The notes under the pieces: model-generated | Told to the model about the DNA's origin: nothing | Databases searched by the model: none | Seen by the model: only the letters and a program-made list of their open reading frames with translations | In this document: positions 1-8,426 of the stretch, piece after piece | Position numbering within the stretch: position 1 is the stretch's first letter | Layout: every line of letters starts with the position of its first letter | Translations under genes and position numbers: made by a program | Assembly (NCBI RefSeq): GCF_039649665.1 | Contig: NZ_JBDJAW010000057.1 | Location: 1 to 37,352 of the forward strand | DNA from: Microbispora sp. ZYX-F-249 | GTDB lineage: Bacteria; Actinomycetota; Actinomycetes; Streptosporangiales; Streptosporangiaceae | Length of the DNA: 37,352 nt | Direction of reading: 5' to 3'

Positions 1-463
1 GACCACGCCGTCGTCGTCTCCCAGCCCGTCCCCCGGTAGCCCGTCGCCCAGCCCGAGCGTGACCCCCACCCCCGGCGGCGGCAGCGGGCCGATCAAGGGG
101 GCGGCCTCCGGCCGGTGCCTGGACGTGCCCGGGGCGAGCACCGCCGACGGTACCCAGGTGCAGCTGTGGGACTGCAACGGCCAGACCAACCAGACCTGGA
201 GCTCTACCTCGGCGGGCGAGATCCGGGTGTACGGCAACAAGTGCCTGGACGCGGCCGGCACCGGCAACGGCGCCAAGGTCCAGATCTACAGCTGCTGGGG
301 CGGCGACAACCAGAAGTGGCGCGTCAACTCCGACGGCAGCATCCAGGGCGTCCAGTCCGGGCTGTGCCTGGACGCCACCGGAGCCGGCACCGCCAACGGC
401 ACCAAGATCCAGCTGTATTCCTGCCACGGCGGCACCAACCAGAAGTGGACCTGGAACGGATAG
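1..463 (+). CDS. C-terminal part of a secreted protein with a ricin-type beta-trefoil (CBM13-like)
   Basis: The frame is open from the first base, so the 5' end lies outside the window. The visible protein begins with a Thr/Pro/Ser linker (TPSSSPSPSP...) typical of secreted actinobacterial glycoside hydrolases. One complete beta-trefoil follows, with three repeats, each carrying a CLD motif and ending in a QxW-type motif (NQTW, NQKW, NQKW). Such domains bind galactose- or xylan-type sugars and tether a catalytic domain to polysaccharide outside the cell. The catalytic domain is not visible, so the enzyme activity is unknown. It may relate to the neighbouring arabinoside genes, but it is on the other strand and separated by a terminator. 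Confidence 0.85.
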   Translation, partial: TTPSSSPSPSPGSPSPSPSVTPTPGGGSGPIKGAASGRCLDVPGASTADGTQVQLWDCNGQTNQTWSSTSAGEIRVYGNKCLDAAGTGNGAKVQIYSCWGGDNQKWRVNSDGSIQGVQSGLCLDATGAGTANGTKIQLYSCHGGTNQKWTWNG

Positions 464-476
464 GTCCCACCCCGCG

Positions 477-510
477 AGCCTCCGGTGCGGCACATCCCGC
501 ACCGGAGGCT
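477..510. terminator. Strong hairpin terminator between convergent genes
   Basis: A perfect 13-base inverted repeat (GCCTCCGGTGCGG at 478-490, its complement at 497-509) plus a flanking A-T pair encloses a 6-base loop. It lies 14 bases after the beta-trefoil gene and ahead of the end of the convergent permease gene, so it can serve both strands. There is no U-tract, as is usual in GC-rich actinobacteria. Confidence 0.85.
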
Positions 511-542
511 TCTCCGATACCCGCACACCGGAGGGTGAGGGA

Positions 543-1379
543 TCAGCCCTTCAGTCCGGAGCGGGAGATGCCCTCGATGATCCAGCGCTGGGCGACCAGG
601 TAGAGCAGCAGCACCGGAACGCTGGCGATCATGGCTCCGGCCATGAGCAGGTCGTAGCGGATGTTGTTGGCGCTCTGGAAGTTGCCGAGCCCGGCGGGCA
701 GCGTCAGCGATTCGGGACTGAGCAGCACGAACAGCGGCCACAGGAAGTCGTTCCAGTTGCTGAGGAACGACAGCACGAACAGCGTCACCAGCGCGGGCTT
801 GGCGAGGGGGAGCACGACCCGGGTGAAGGTCTGCCAGCGGTTGCAGCCGTCGAGCTCGGCCGCCTCCTCGAGCTCGCCGGGCAGGGCCGTGAAGAACTGG
901 CGCAGGAAGAAGACGCCGAACGCGCCGGCCGCCGCGGGCACGACGACCGCCGGCAGGCTGTCGACCCACGCCAGCTCGTTGACGATGAGGAAGTTCGGCA
1001 CGAGCAGCACGACCGGGGGCACGAACAGCGTCGCCACGATCACCGTGAACATCACGCCCCGGCCGCGGAAGTCCAGCCGGGCCAGCGCGTACGCCGCGGG
1101 GGCCGCGGTGACGAGGACGAGCACGGCGTGCCCGGTCGCGGCGGCCAGGCTGTTGAGGAACCAGGTGACGGCCGGGAAGTCCGTGCTGCCGAGGATCTCC
1201 CCGTACGCGCCGACGGTCGCGGGGTGGGGGATCCACTGCGGGGTGGTCGATCCCGCGGCCTCCCGCGTCTTGACCGACGTGACCGCCATGTAGACCAGCG
1301 GGCTGACGTACAGCGCGGCGATCACCGCGAGGACGAGGTGCAGCAGCGACCGCCGCAGCCCGCGAAGTTCCGTTCTCAT
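543..1379 (-). CDS. Sugar ABC transporter permease, MalG type
   Basis: This 278-residue integral membrane protein is one of the two channel subunits of a carbohydrate importer of the CUT1 class. It has about six hydrophobic segments and the cytoplasmic EAA loop that contacts the ATPase (EEAAELDG...VLPLAKPAL, mid-protein). The N-terminus MRTELRGLRRSLLHLV is a short cytoplasmic stretch before the first membrane helix. Its ATG overlaps the stop of the upstream permease (ATGA), which indicates translational coupling. It is the last gene of the arabinofuranosidase operon. No ATPase gene follows, so the importer probably uses a shared ATPase of the MsiK type encoded elsewhere; that is inferred from the family, not seen here. 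Confidence 0.93.
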   Translation of the reverse strand: MRTELRGLRRSLLHLVLAVIAALYVSPLVYMAVTSVKTREAAGSTTPQWIPHPATVGAYGEILGSTDFPAVTWFLNSLAAATGHAVLVLVTAAPAAYALARLDFRGRGVMFTVIVATLFVPPVVLLVPNFLIVNELAWVDSLPAVVVPAAAGAFGVFFLRQFFTALPGELEEAAELDGCNRWQTFTRVVLPLAKPALVTLFVLSFLSNWNDFLWPLFVLLSPESLTLPAGLGNFQSANNIRYDLLMAGAMIASVPVLLLYLVAQRWIIEGISRSGLKG

Positions 1380-2356
1380 CGGGCCTGCCTGTTCCTGAAC
1401 GCGCCGAAGACGAGGCCGCTGGCCACCATGAGGAAGGCGGCGAGCACGAAGCTCATGGCCGAGGCGGTGCCCATGTCGAACTGCCGCAGGCCGGTCTCGG
1501 CGATGAGGTAGATCGCGGTCTTGGTCTGGTCGGCCGGCGCGCCGACGGTGATCAGGTACGACTGGCCGAACATGTTGGCCGAGGCGAGGATCGTCGAGTT
1601 GACCACGAAGAGCGTCACCGGCCGCAGGCCGGGCAGCGTGATCGACCGGAACCGGTGCCGGGCCCCGGCGCCGTCGACCATCGCCGCCTCGTACAACTCC
1701 CTCGGGATGTCCTGCAGCCCGGCGAGGAAGATCACCGAGTTGAGCCCGAGTGTCCACCAGACGGTCACGCCGACCAGCGCGACCCATGCCCAGGGGAGGT
1801 CCGTCGTCCACTGCACGTCGAGACCGAGGTAGTGGTTGACCAGGCCGATGTTGCCGTCGAGCAGGAAGCGCCACAGCAGGCCGACCACCGCGACGCCCAG
1901 GACGTACGGCGCGAAGTAGACGGCACGGTAGAGGTTGCGGCCGCGGAACCGGCCGTTCATGAGCAGCGCGACGAGCAGCGGCAGCACGATCAGCAGGGGC
2001 ACCGAGAACACGGTGAAGATCCCGGTGGCCTTCATCGCGGTCCAGAACCGCGACCCGTCCACGCTGGACGGGTCGAACAACTCGGCGTAGTTGGACAGGC
2101 CGACGAACGGCTTGGCGGGCACGTTGATGTCCCACTCGTGCAGGCTGGTCCAGAAACCGAACCCGATCGGCAGCACCATGAAGACCGCGAACAGCAACAG
2201 GTAGGGCGCGAGGAAAGCCCACGGCGTCCAGGGGCGCATCCGGCGCACGCGCGCGGCGCCGGGGGAGGCGGCCGCCCCCGGGCTCCCCGCCGTCCCCGCG
2301 CCCGCCGGGGAGCCGGGGTCGCGCGCGGCCGTGCCGGCACCGGCGGGCACGCTCAC
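1376..2356 (-). CDS. Sugar ABC transporter permease, MalF type
   Basis: This 326-residue permease is the partner of the MalG-type subunit. A Gly/Ala/Pro-rich N-terminal cytoplasmic stretch (about residues 1-35) precedes the first membrane helix (WAFLAPYLLLFAVFMVLP). The EAA loop is visible (YEAAMVDGAGARHRF...LPGLRP). I chose the GTG at 2356 because it overlaps the stop of the binding-protein gene (GTGA), matching the tight coupling of the operon; a second in-frame GTG lies two codons downstream. It forms the transmembrane pore with the following gene. The cargo is probably an arabinoside or arabino-oligosaccharide, inferred from the adjoining arabinofuranosidase. Confidence 0.92.
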   Translation of the reverse strand: MSVPAGAGTAARDPGSPAGAGTAGSPGAAASPGAARVRRMRPWTPWAFLAPYLLLFAVFMVLPIGFGFWTSLHEWDINVPAKPFVGLSNYAELFDPSSVDGSRFWTAMKATGIFTVFSVPLLIVLPLLVALLMNGRFRGRNLYRAVYFAPYVLGVAVVGLLWRFLLDGNIGLVNHYLGLDVQWTTDLPWAWVALVGVTVWWTLGLNSVIFLAGLQDIPRELYEAAMVDGAGARHRFRSITLPGLRPVTLFVVNSTILASANMFGQSYLITVGAPADQTKTAIYLIAETGLRQFDMGTASAMSFVLAAFLMVASGLVFGAFRNRQAR

Positions 2357-3690
2357 TTCGCGTACTTCCTCTTGTTGTCCGCGAGCAGCTTGTCGGCCGT
2401 GGCGACGCCCTCCTTCAGCGCGTCCGCGGGGGAGGCCTGCTTGAGCACCGCCTTGGCCACGGCGAGCTCCAGCGCCTTGGTCTGCACGTCGCCGACGCCC
2501 GGCAGCGGCGGGATGAAGTGGAAGGCGTCGAGGTCGTCCGCCAGGGCGATCTGCGGCAGCGAGGCCACCTGCGGGTCCTGGCGGACGGAGTTGCGGGCCG
2601 GGATCATGCCGGCCTTCGCCCACTCGGTGGACTGCTTGGACATGTAGTCGACGAAGAACTTGGCCGCCTGCATCTTGTTCGCGTCCCGGCCCGCCTGGGA
2701 CGTCAGCACGAAGTTGTGCGAGGCGCTCCACACGGCCGGTGTGCCGCCGATGTTCGGCACGGGCGACAGCTCCCACTTCAGGTCCGGCGCGTTGGTCTTG
2801 AGGTCGTTGATCTGCCAGATGCCGTCCCAGGTGAGGCTGACCTTGCCGTTCTTGAACGCCGCGTACTGGCTGTCGATCGCGACCTTGTCCGGGCTGAAGC
2901 CCTTGTCGATCTGCTCGACCATCCAGGCGAGGGCCTGCTCCCCGGCGTCCGAGCCCCACAGGGCCCGCAGGCCGTCCTCGCTGTAGAGCTGTCCGCCGAA
3001 CTGCCAGACCAGGCTCATGAACATCAGGTGGGCGGGCCACTTGCTCGGCATCCAGAAGGGGTGCTCGACGCCGGCGTCCTTCAGCCCGCCGAGCGCCTCG
3101 GCGTACGCCGCCTTGTCGGCCGGGGCCTCCTTCAGGCCGATCTTGCCGAGATGGCCGGCGTTCCAGTAGTCGCCCAGGCAGTGGACGTCGAGCGGCACGC
3201 TGTACCGCTTGCCGTCGTAGACGCCGGCCTGCCAGACGGCCGGGATGAAGTCCGACTCGGTGAGCCCGAGCGCGCCGACCACGTCGTCGAGCGGGACCAG
3301 CACCTGCCGCGCGGCGAACGTGCTGATCCAGTCGTTGTGGATGACGGCGACGTCGGGGCCCTTGCCGGCGGCGATCGCGGTCGGCACGGCCGGGTAGAGG
3401 TCGGCCCATTGCCGGGTGACGTTGCGCACCTCGATCCGGCCGCTGTAGGCCTTGTTGAACGCGTCGAGCATGGCGCGCATGTGCGGGCCGTCGCCGCCGG
3501 TGAAGCCGTTCCAGAAATCGAGCGTGACCTTGGGCCCGGAGTACTCCCCGCCGGAGAACGTCGCCGCGGGCGACTGCGCGGCCTCGCCCGCGCCGAGCTT
3601 GGTGCCGCCGCCACACGCGGTCACCGCGGCGGCCAGACCGGTGGCGCCGGCGAGGCCGAGGAACGAGCGGCGGGACAGGGAATGTGTCAT
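2353..3690 (-). CDS. Extracellular sugar-binding lipoprotein (ABC importer)
   Basis: This 445-residue SBP_bac_1-type solute-binding protein captures the sugar outside the membrane and delivers it to the two permeases. The N-terminus has a twin-arginine motif (SRRSFLG, residues 6-12), a hydrophobic core and a lipobox ending at Cys26 (VTAC), so it is probably a Tat-exported, lipid-anchored protein. The start at 3690 is preceded by AGGAG at 7 bases; an in-frame start further upstream would add a non-signal extension. The gene follows the arabinofuranosidase stop by 4 bases and overlaps the MalF-type permease. The mature protein has typical family features such as an early LDFWNGFTGGDG segment. 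Sugar specificity cannot be read from sequence. Confidence 0.93.
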   Translation of the reverse strand: MTHSLSRRSFLGLAGATGLAAAVTACGGGTKLGAGEAAQSPAATFSGGEYSGPKVTLDFWNGFTGGDGPHMRAMLDAFNKAYSGRIEVRNVTRQWADLYPAVPTAIAAGKGPDVAVIHNDWISTFAARQVLVPLDDVVGALGLTESDFIPAVWQAGVYDGKRYSVPLDVHCLGDYWNAGHLGKIGLKEAPADKAAYAEALGGLKDAGVEHPFWMPSKWPAHLMFMSLVWQFGGQLYSEDGLRALWGSDAGEQALAWMVEQIDKGFSPDKVAIDSQYAAFKNGKVSLTWDGIWQINDLKTNAPDLKWELSPVPNIGGTPAVWSASHNFVLTSQAGRDANKMQAAKFFVDYMSKQSTEWAKAGMIPARNSVRQDPQVASLPQIALADDLDAFHFIPPLPGVGDVQTKALELAVAKAVLKQASPADALKEGVATADKLLADNKRKYAK

Positions 3691-3694
3691 GGTG

Positions 3695-5209
3695 CTACTC
3701 CTGGGGGGATGCAGGGGCAAAGCGGACAAGGGTCCACGAGACAGGGTGAAGCGTGAGCTCCGCGCGCCGGCCGTTCATCCGCAGGCCGGTGCCGGGCCGC
3801 GGGGTCACGCGGCCGGGGGCGGCGGCCGTGTTGGCCGCCGACGGATCGCCGTCGGCGATCTCCAGGTGCTCGACCGGCCGTACGGGCGCGCGCAGCTCCA
3901 CATCCAGGCGGCAGGGACCGCGGCGGTCCCGGTTCACCACGAACAACGCGATCTCCCCGGTCGCGTCGTCGTGCGTCGCGGTCGCCCAGATCGCGGGGGC
4001 CTCGCCGTACCGGGCGGTGGAGATCGCCGGGCCCTCGGGCTCGACCCGCAGCACCTCGCCGTGGGCGTGCCGGGCCGTCAGCGCGAACGGATGAAAGATC
4101 GTCTGCCGCCACGCCGGCCCGCCGGGCTCGGTGCGGATCGGCGCGATCACATTGGCCAGTTGCGCCTGGCAGGCGATCTTGACCCGGTCGGCGTTGCGCA
4201 GCAGGGCGATCAGCAGGCTGCCGACCACGACGGCGTCGGTCACGTCGTAGGTGTCCTCGATCAGCCGCGGCGCCTCGGCCCAGTCCAGTGACGACTCGCC
4301 CTTGAAGCGGCTCTGGTACCAGACGTTCCACTCGTCGAAGGACAGGCCGATCTTCTTGCGGCTGCGCAGCTTCGCGCCGACGTGGTCCGCGGTGGCCGCG
4401 ATCGAACGGATCATGTGGTCCATGTCCGAGGCGCTGGCCAGGAACGAGTCGACGTCGCCGTCGGAGGGGTCGTAGTAGGCGTGCAGCGACACGTGGTCGA
4501 CCAGGTCGTAGACGGCCTCCAGCACCTCCGCCTCCCAGGCCGCGAAGGTCGGCATCCCGCTGTTGGAGCTGCCACAGGCCACCAGCGACAGGCCCGGGTC
4601 GAACCGCTTGAGCGCGCGGGCCGTCTCGGCCGCGAGCCGGCCGTACTCGGCTGCGGTCTTGTGCCCGAGCTGCCACGGCCCGTCCAGCTCGTTGCCCAGG
4701 CACCACAACCGGATGTCGTACGGCTTGTCCGCGCCGTGCGCCCGGCGCAGCTCCGACATCCGGGTGCCGCCGGGGTAGTTCGCGTACTCGACGAGCTGGA
4801 GAGCCTCGGTGACACCGCGGGTGCCGAGGTTCAGCGCCATCATCGGCTCGACGCCGGCCTTGCCGGCCCACGTCATGAACTCGCCCAGCCCGAACCGGTT
4901 GCTCTCGACGCTCCGCCAGGCGAGGTCGAGCCGGGACGGCCGGTCCTCGACCGGGCCCACGCCGTCCTCCCACTGGTAGTTGGAGACGAAATTGCCCCCG
5001 GGGTACCGGACGAGCGTGACGCCCAGCTCGCGCGTCAGCGCAAGCACGTCCGTGCGGAAGCCGTCGGCGTCGGCGGCCGGGTGGCCGGGCTCGTAGAGGC
5101 CCGTGTAGACGCACCGTCCCATGTGCTCGACGAACGAGCCGAACAGGCGGGGTTCGACCGGGGCGATCCGGAAGGCGGGGTCAAGGGTCAGACGAGCCGG
5201 GGACGCCAA
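3695..5209 (-). CDS. abfA: Alpha-L-arabinofuranosidase, GH51
   Basis: This 504-residue enzyme removes terminal alpha-L-arabinofuranosyl groups from arabino-oligosaccharides. The GH51 catalytic pair is visible: acid/base Glu174 in LGNELDGPW and nucleophile Glu293 in FDEWN. Spacing and length match characterised intracellular GH51 enzymes. There is no signal peptide, so it should act in the cytoplasm on imported oligosaccharides. The start is taken as TTG at 5209, with AGAGAGG 7 bases upstream, because the protein then begins at the conserved N-terminus (LTLDPAFRIAPVEPRLFGSFVEH). Upstream in-frame codons run through the promoter and operator. It is the first gene of the operon with the sugar importer and is divergent from a LacI regulator. 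Confidence 0.95.
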   Translation of the reverse strand: MASPARLTLDPAFRIAPVEPRLFGSFVEHMGRCVYTGLYEPGHPAADADGFRTDVLALTRELGVTLVRYPGGNFVSNYQWEDGVGPVEDRPSRLDLAWRSVESNRFGLGEFMTWAGKAGVEPMMALNLGTRGVTEALQLVEYANYPGGTRMSELRRAHGADKPYDIRLWCLGNELDGPWQLGHKTAAEYGRLAAETARALKRFDPGLSLVACGSSNSGMPTFAAWEAEVLEAVYDLVDHVSLHAYYDPSDGDVDSFLASASDMDHMIRSIAATADHVGAKLRSRKKIGLSFDEWNVWYQSRFKGESSLDWAEAPRLIEDTYDVTDAVVVGSLLIALLRNADRVKIACQAQLANVIAPIRTEPGGPAWRQTIFHPFALTARHAHGEVLRVEPEGPAISTARYGEAPAIWATATHDDATGEIALFVVNRDRRGPCRLDVELRAPVRPVEHLEIADGDPSAANTAAAPGRVTPRPGTGLRMNGRRAELTLHPVSWTLVRFAPASPQE

Positions 5210-5246
5210 AGCACGACCTCTCTGTTGACGCTTCGTGGTACGACGG

Positions 5247-5275
5247 TTTGTACAACGTTGTTTCAACGTTGTAAA
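5247..5275 (-). promoter_or_regulatory. abfA promoter with embedded double LacI-type operator
   Basis: On the minus strand TTTACA (5275-5270), a 17-base spacer and TACAAA (5252-5247) form a plausible sigma-70-type promoter. The DNA between and over these boxes is a perfect inverted repeat: arm TACAACGTTG (5251-5260), 3 bases, then CAACGTTGTA (5264-5273). Each arm also contains the 8-base palindrome CAACGTTG, the usual LacI-family type of site, with centres 11 bases (one helical turn) apart. Repressor bound here would block RNA polymerase. The site also lies 100 bases ahead of the LacI gene, so autoregulation is possible. Confidence 0.8.
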
Positions 5276-5372
5276 CAGGTCATCCGAGCCTCGATACCAG
5301 GGCGTTACGATCGGATGCGGCCGGCCGGGACCCGCCGTGCGACCGAGAGGGGCAGCGTGGAGTGAGCGTGAA

Positions 5373-6383
5373 GTGGGAGTGAGCCTGCGGGACGTGGCGC
5401 TGCTGGCGGGGGTGTCGGTGAAGACGGTCTCCAACGTGGTCAACGGCTACGCCCACGTGTCCCCGGCCACCCGCGCCAAGGTCGAGCGGGCCCTGTCCCA
5501 GCTCGACTACCGGCCCAATCTGTCGGCCCGCAATCTCCGGCTCGGCCGGACCGGGGTGATCGCGCTCGCGCTGCCCGAACTCGACGCGCCGTACTTCGCG
5601 GAGCTGTCGCGGTTCGTGATCGACGCGGCGGCCGAGCAGCGGTGGCTCGTGGTGATCGAGCAGACCGACGGCAGCCTGCGGCGGGAGCGTCAGGTGCTCG
5701 ACGGGGTACGCGACCACCGGGTGGACGGGGTCATCCTCAGCCCGGTCTCGATCGGCGCCGAGGAGCTCGCGGCCCGCACCGACGACGCGGCGCTGGTCCT
5801 GCTCGGCGAGCGCATCTACGACGGGCCGGCCGACCACGTGGCGATCGACAACGTGCGGGCCGCGCGTGACGTCACCGAGCACCTGATCGGGCTGGGGCGC
5901 CGCAGGATCGCGGCGCTCGGCGCGCAGGACAACTCGATCAGCGGCACCGCGCCGCTGCGCCTGGCCGGGTACGCCGAGGCGATGGCGGCGCACGGGCTGC
6001 CCCAGACGATCGCCGAGGTCGAGCGCTACCGGCGGGCCGAGGGCGCGGCCGCCATGGCCCGGCTGCTGGCCGCGCCCGAGGCGCCGGACGCGGTCTTCTG
6101 CTTCAACGACCTGCTGGCGCTGGGCGCGATGCGCACGATCCTCGCGGCCGGCCTCCGGGTGCCCGAGGACGTCGCGCTGGCGGGCCTGGACGACATCGAG
6201 GACGGCCGCTACAGCACGCCGACGCTGACCACGGTGGCGCCGGACAAGGCGCAGCTCGCCCGCATCGCGGTCGACCTGCTGCGGGCCCGCCTGGACGGCC
6301 GGGCCGCCGGCCCGCCCCGCGAGGTGCGGGCCGACTACCGCCTCGTCGTACGGGAGAGCACCGCGGGACGGGTCAGGGGCTGA
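5373..6383 (+). CDS. LacI-family transcriptional regulator
   Basis: This 336-residue regulator has an N-terminal LacI helix-turn-helix (VSLRDVALLAGVSVKTVSNVVNG, starting at about residue 3), the hinge region and a periplasmic-binding-protein-like effector domain (about residues 60-330). It presumably represses the divergent arabinofuranosidase/importer operon through the palindromes at 5251-5273 and is released by arabinose or an arabinoside. Family and position support that role; the ligand is inferred. The start is GTG 5373 with GGAG at 5359-5362; GTG 5379 is an alternative. A possible -10 (TACGAT, 5306-5311) lies in the leader. The last 11 bases overlap the end of the convergent phosphatase gene. 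Confidence 0.92.
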   Translation: MGVSLRDVALLAGVSVKTVSNVVNGYAHVSPATRAKVERALSQLDYRPNLSARNLRLGRTGVIALALPELDAPYFAELSRFVIDAAAEQRWLVVIEQTDGSLRRERQVLDGVRDHRVDGVILSPVSIGAEELAARTDDAALVLLGERIYDGPADHVAIDNVRAARDVTEHLIGLGRRRIAALGAQDNSISGTAPLRLAGYAEAMAAHGLPQTIAEVERYRRAEGAAAMARLLAAPEAPDAVFCFNDLLALGAMRTILAAGLRVPEDVALAGLDDIEDGRYSTPTLTTVAPDKAQLARIAVDLLRARLDGRAAGPPREVRADYRLVVRESTAGRVRG

Positions 6384-7605
6384 GCTTCTCGTGCGCGTTG
6401 CCGTGCCACTCGACGAGCAGCACGGTGGCGTCGTCGTGCAGCCGGTTGTCGTGATACTCCAGCACGGTCCGGATCAGGCGGCGCAGCGTCTCGGGCACCG
6501 GCAGCCCGGCGGCGTTCTGCTTGATCATGAACTCGACGAACCGGCCCAGGCCGAACTCGCCGCTGTCGGGGCTGCGCATCTCGGTGATGCCGTCGGTGTA
6601 GAGCAGGATGCGGTCGCCGGGCTCCAGTTGCTCGCGGCAGAGTATGACGGGCAGGCCGAGATCGAGGCCCATCGGGTGGGCGGGCGGGCAGTTCAGGGTG
6701 GACGTCCAGCGGCCGTGGCGGATCAGCACGGGCGCGTGGTGGCCGCGGTTGACCCAGCTGAACACGCCGGTCTCGAGGTCGAGGTCGCCGATGACCGCCG
6801 TCACGAAGCGGTCGCCCCGGCCGAACTCGTCGATCAGCACCCTCTCGATCGCCTCGCTGTTGCGCACCAGGCCCATGTCCTGCCGGCGGTGGTTGCGGCA
6901 GGCGGCCACGGCGAGGTTGGCGGTCAGGCCGGCCGACACGTCGTGGCCCATCGCGTCGAAGACCCCGACGTGCGCGAGTGAGCCGAAGGTCGAGTAGTCG
7001 AAGGCGTCGCCGCCGATCTCGTACGCCGGTTCGAGCACGGCGCCGATCGTCACCTCCGGCGTGGCGAACGTCAGCGGCGGCATCAGGTTCCACTGCATCT
7101 CCGCCGCCACGTTCATCGGGCGGCTGCGGACGAGACGAGCGTGACAGTCGCTGAACGAGCGCTTGCTCACGACGATCAGGGCCACGAGGGACGCCACGTG
7201 CCGCATGCGATCCTCGAGCCCGTCGTCCTCCGACGTGGGGGTCATGTGGAGCACGCCGATGCGCTCGGTGCCGTCCAGCAGGGGCACCCACCAGCGGCTC
7301 GGGCTGTCGCCCTCCGGGCCGCCCCGCAGCATGCGCACCTCCTGCAGGGCCCGCCCGGCGAGCGTGGTGTCGATCTTGAGCTCCTCCGGCTGGGCGTCCT
7401 CCTCGCCGTGGCCGCACAACCGGCGCAGCACGCTCTGCTGCAGGTCGGCCACGTAGACACCGATTTCCTCGAAGCCCGCCTCGCGCCCGTGCCGCCTTAT
7501 CAGCGACGGTATGTCCTCGAACGCCACCAGATGGCTGTCCTCCAGCATCCCGGCCAGCGCGCGCAGCAGCCCCTGGTCCCGGGAATCGGGGATGCCCTGC
7601 TCCAT
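6373..7605 (-). CDS. GAF-domain PP2C (SpoIIE-type) serine phosphatase
   Basis: This is a 410-residue cytoplasmic phosphatase. The N-terminal region (about 30-180) looks like a GAF sensor. The C-terminal region (about 195-405) is a PP2C/SpoIIE domain with metal-binding aspartates in EIGGDAFDY, DRILLYTDGITE and LHDDATVLL. Such proteins dephosphorylate anti-anti-sigma factors (STAS proteins) in partner-switching control of stress or developmental sigma factors. No STAS or anti-sigma kinase gene is adjacent, so its partners are unknown. The start is ambiguous: ATG 7605 follows a G-rich stretch, and GTG 7632 would add nine residues. It is convergent with, and overlaps by 11 bases, the LacI gene. 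Confidence 0.9.
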   Translation of the reverse strand: MEQGIPDSRDQGLLRALAGMLEDSHLVAFEDIPSLIRRHGREAGFEEIGVYVADLQQSVLRRLCGHGEEDAQPEELKIDTTLAGRALQEVRMLRGGPEGDSPSRWWVPLLDGTERIGVLHMTPTSEDDGLEDRMRHVASLVALIVVSKRSFSDCHARLVRSRPMNVAAEMQWNLMPPLTFATPEVTIGAVLEPAYEIGGDAFDYSTFGSLAHVGVFDAMGHDVSAGLTANLAVAACRNHRRQDMGLVRNSEAIERVLIDEFGRGDRFVTAVIGDLDLETGVFSWVNRGHHAPVLIRHGRWTSTLNCPPAHPMGLDLGLPVILCREQLEPGDRILLYTDGITEMRSPDSGEFGLGRFVEFMIKQNAAGLPVPETLRRLIRTVLEYHDNRLHDDATVLLVEWHGNAHEKLSP

Positions 7606-7700
7606 CTGCCCACCCCCGTGGTCCCACCCCACCTACCCACGATGCGTCATCACCCGTGGCGCGAACCGGAACGCAATGACATTTTGGGCAACGCATTACC

Positions 7701-8372
7701 TCACGCGCGGGCGAACTCGGCGACCCACCGGCGCACCGGCGGGGTCTCGTCGTCGTACACGTCCCGCACGCGCACCGCGCGCAGCCCGCCGGTGGCGAAC
7801 GCGTCGATCTCGGATCGGGTCAGCGGCACGGCGATCCGCCCCGGCGGGTCGCCGTCCTCCCGGGCGCGGGCCACCACGAGCAGCGTGCCGCCGGGGGCGA
7901 CCAGCGCGCCGGCCGTGCGGATCGCTCGCGCCCGCAGGTCGCCGCGCAGCACCTGCACCGTGTAGGCCTCGACGACCAGGTCGAACGCCTGCCGCCACTC
8001 CTCCGGCGGCGCGAGCAGGTCGGCGGCGACGTACCGGACGGGGGAGCCGGGGAAGCGGCGCCGGGCGGCTCCGACGGCGGAGGGCGACACGTCGAAGGCG
8101 GTCACCGCCCACCCCAGGCCGGACAGGTGCTCCGCGTCGTCGCCCATGCCGCACCCCACGACCAGCGCGCTGCGCCCCCCACCGGTACGGCCGCCCGCCC
8201 ACTCGACCAGGTAGGGGTTGGCCACCAGGTGGGCCCAGGGCACGACCGCCTCACCGCGCTCGGCCGCCGAGTAGAGCGGCTCGAACCAGCCGAGCGGGTC
8301 GCCGCTCTCCAGGTGCTCGGCGGCCAGCCGCCGGGCGTACTCGCGGCGCTCTTCCTCCGTCGTGTCGCTCAT
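7701..8372 (-). CDS. Class I SAM-dependent methyltransferase
   Basis: This 223-residue protein has a Rossmann-type methyltransferase fold. SAM motif I is at about residues 68-76 (ALVVGCGMGDDAEHL), the acidic residue closing strand 2 is in VTAFDVSPSAV, and motif post-II is FDLVVEAYTVQVL. The overall layout resembles the thiopurine/tellurite-type small-molecule methyltransferases, with a helical N-terminus (EHLESGDPLGWFEPLY). The substrate is unknown. ATG 8372 is preceded by GGGAG. It lies 54 bases downstream of a second methyltransferase on the same strand and could share its transcript. Confidence 0.85.
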   Translation of the reverse strand: MSDTTEEERREYARRLAAEHLESGDPLGWFEPLYSAAERGEAVVPWAHLVANPYLVEWAGGRTGGGRSALVVGCGMGDDAEHLSGLGWAVTAFDVSPSAVGAARRRFPGSPVRYVAADLLAPPEEWRQAFDLVVEAYTVQVLRGDLRARAIRTAGALVAPGGTLLVVARAREDGDPPGRIAVPLTRSEIDAFATGGLRAVRVRDVYDDETPPVRRWVAEFARA

Positions 8373-8426
8373 CGCTCTCCCTGCCCGAGTGATCTCCAGC
8401 GGAAGCCTCTCACGCGGGGCGGCGGG

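Noticed and set aside
543..2222. One long minus-strand protein covering both permeases
   Set aside because: The frame is open through both genes, but permease motifs occur in two different frames and an ATGA overlap at 1376-1379 separates two normal-length permeases.
2518..3756. A 412-codon plus-strand open frame opposite the sugar-binding protein
   Set aside because: Composition is low-complexity Arg/Val/Gly/Asp with no motif or signal, while the opposite strand encodes a complete binding protein with Tat motif and lipobox.
5210..5443. A 78-codon N-terminal extension of the arabinofuranosidase
   Set aside because: It would run through the promoter and double operator, has no family similarity, and the TTG at 5209 with AGAGAGG gives the standard GH51 length and catalytic residue positions.
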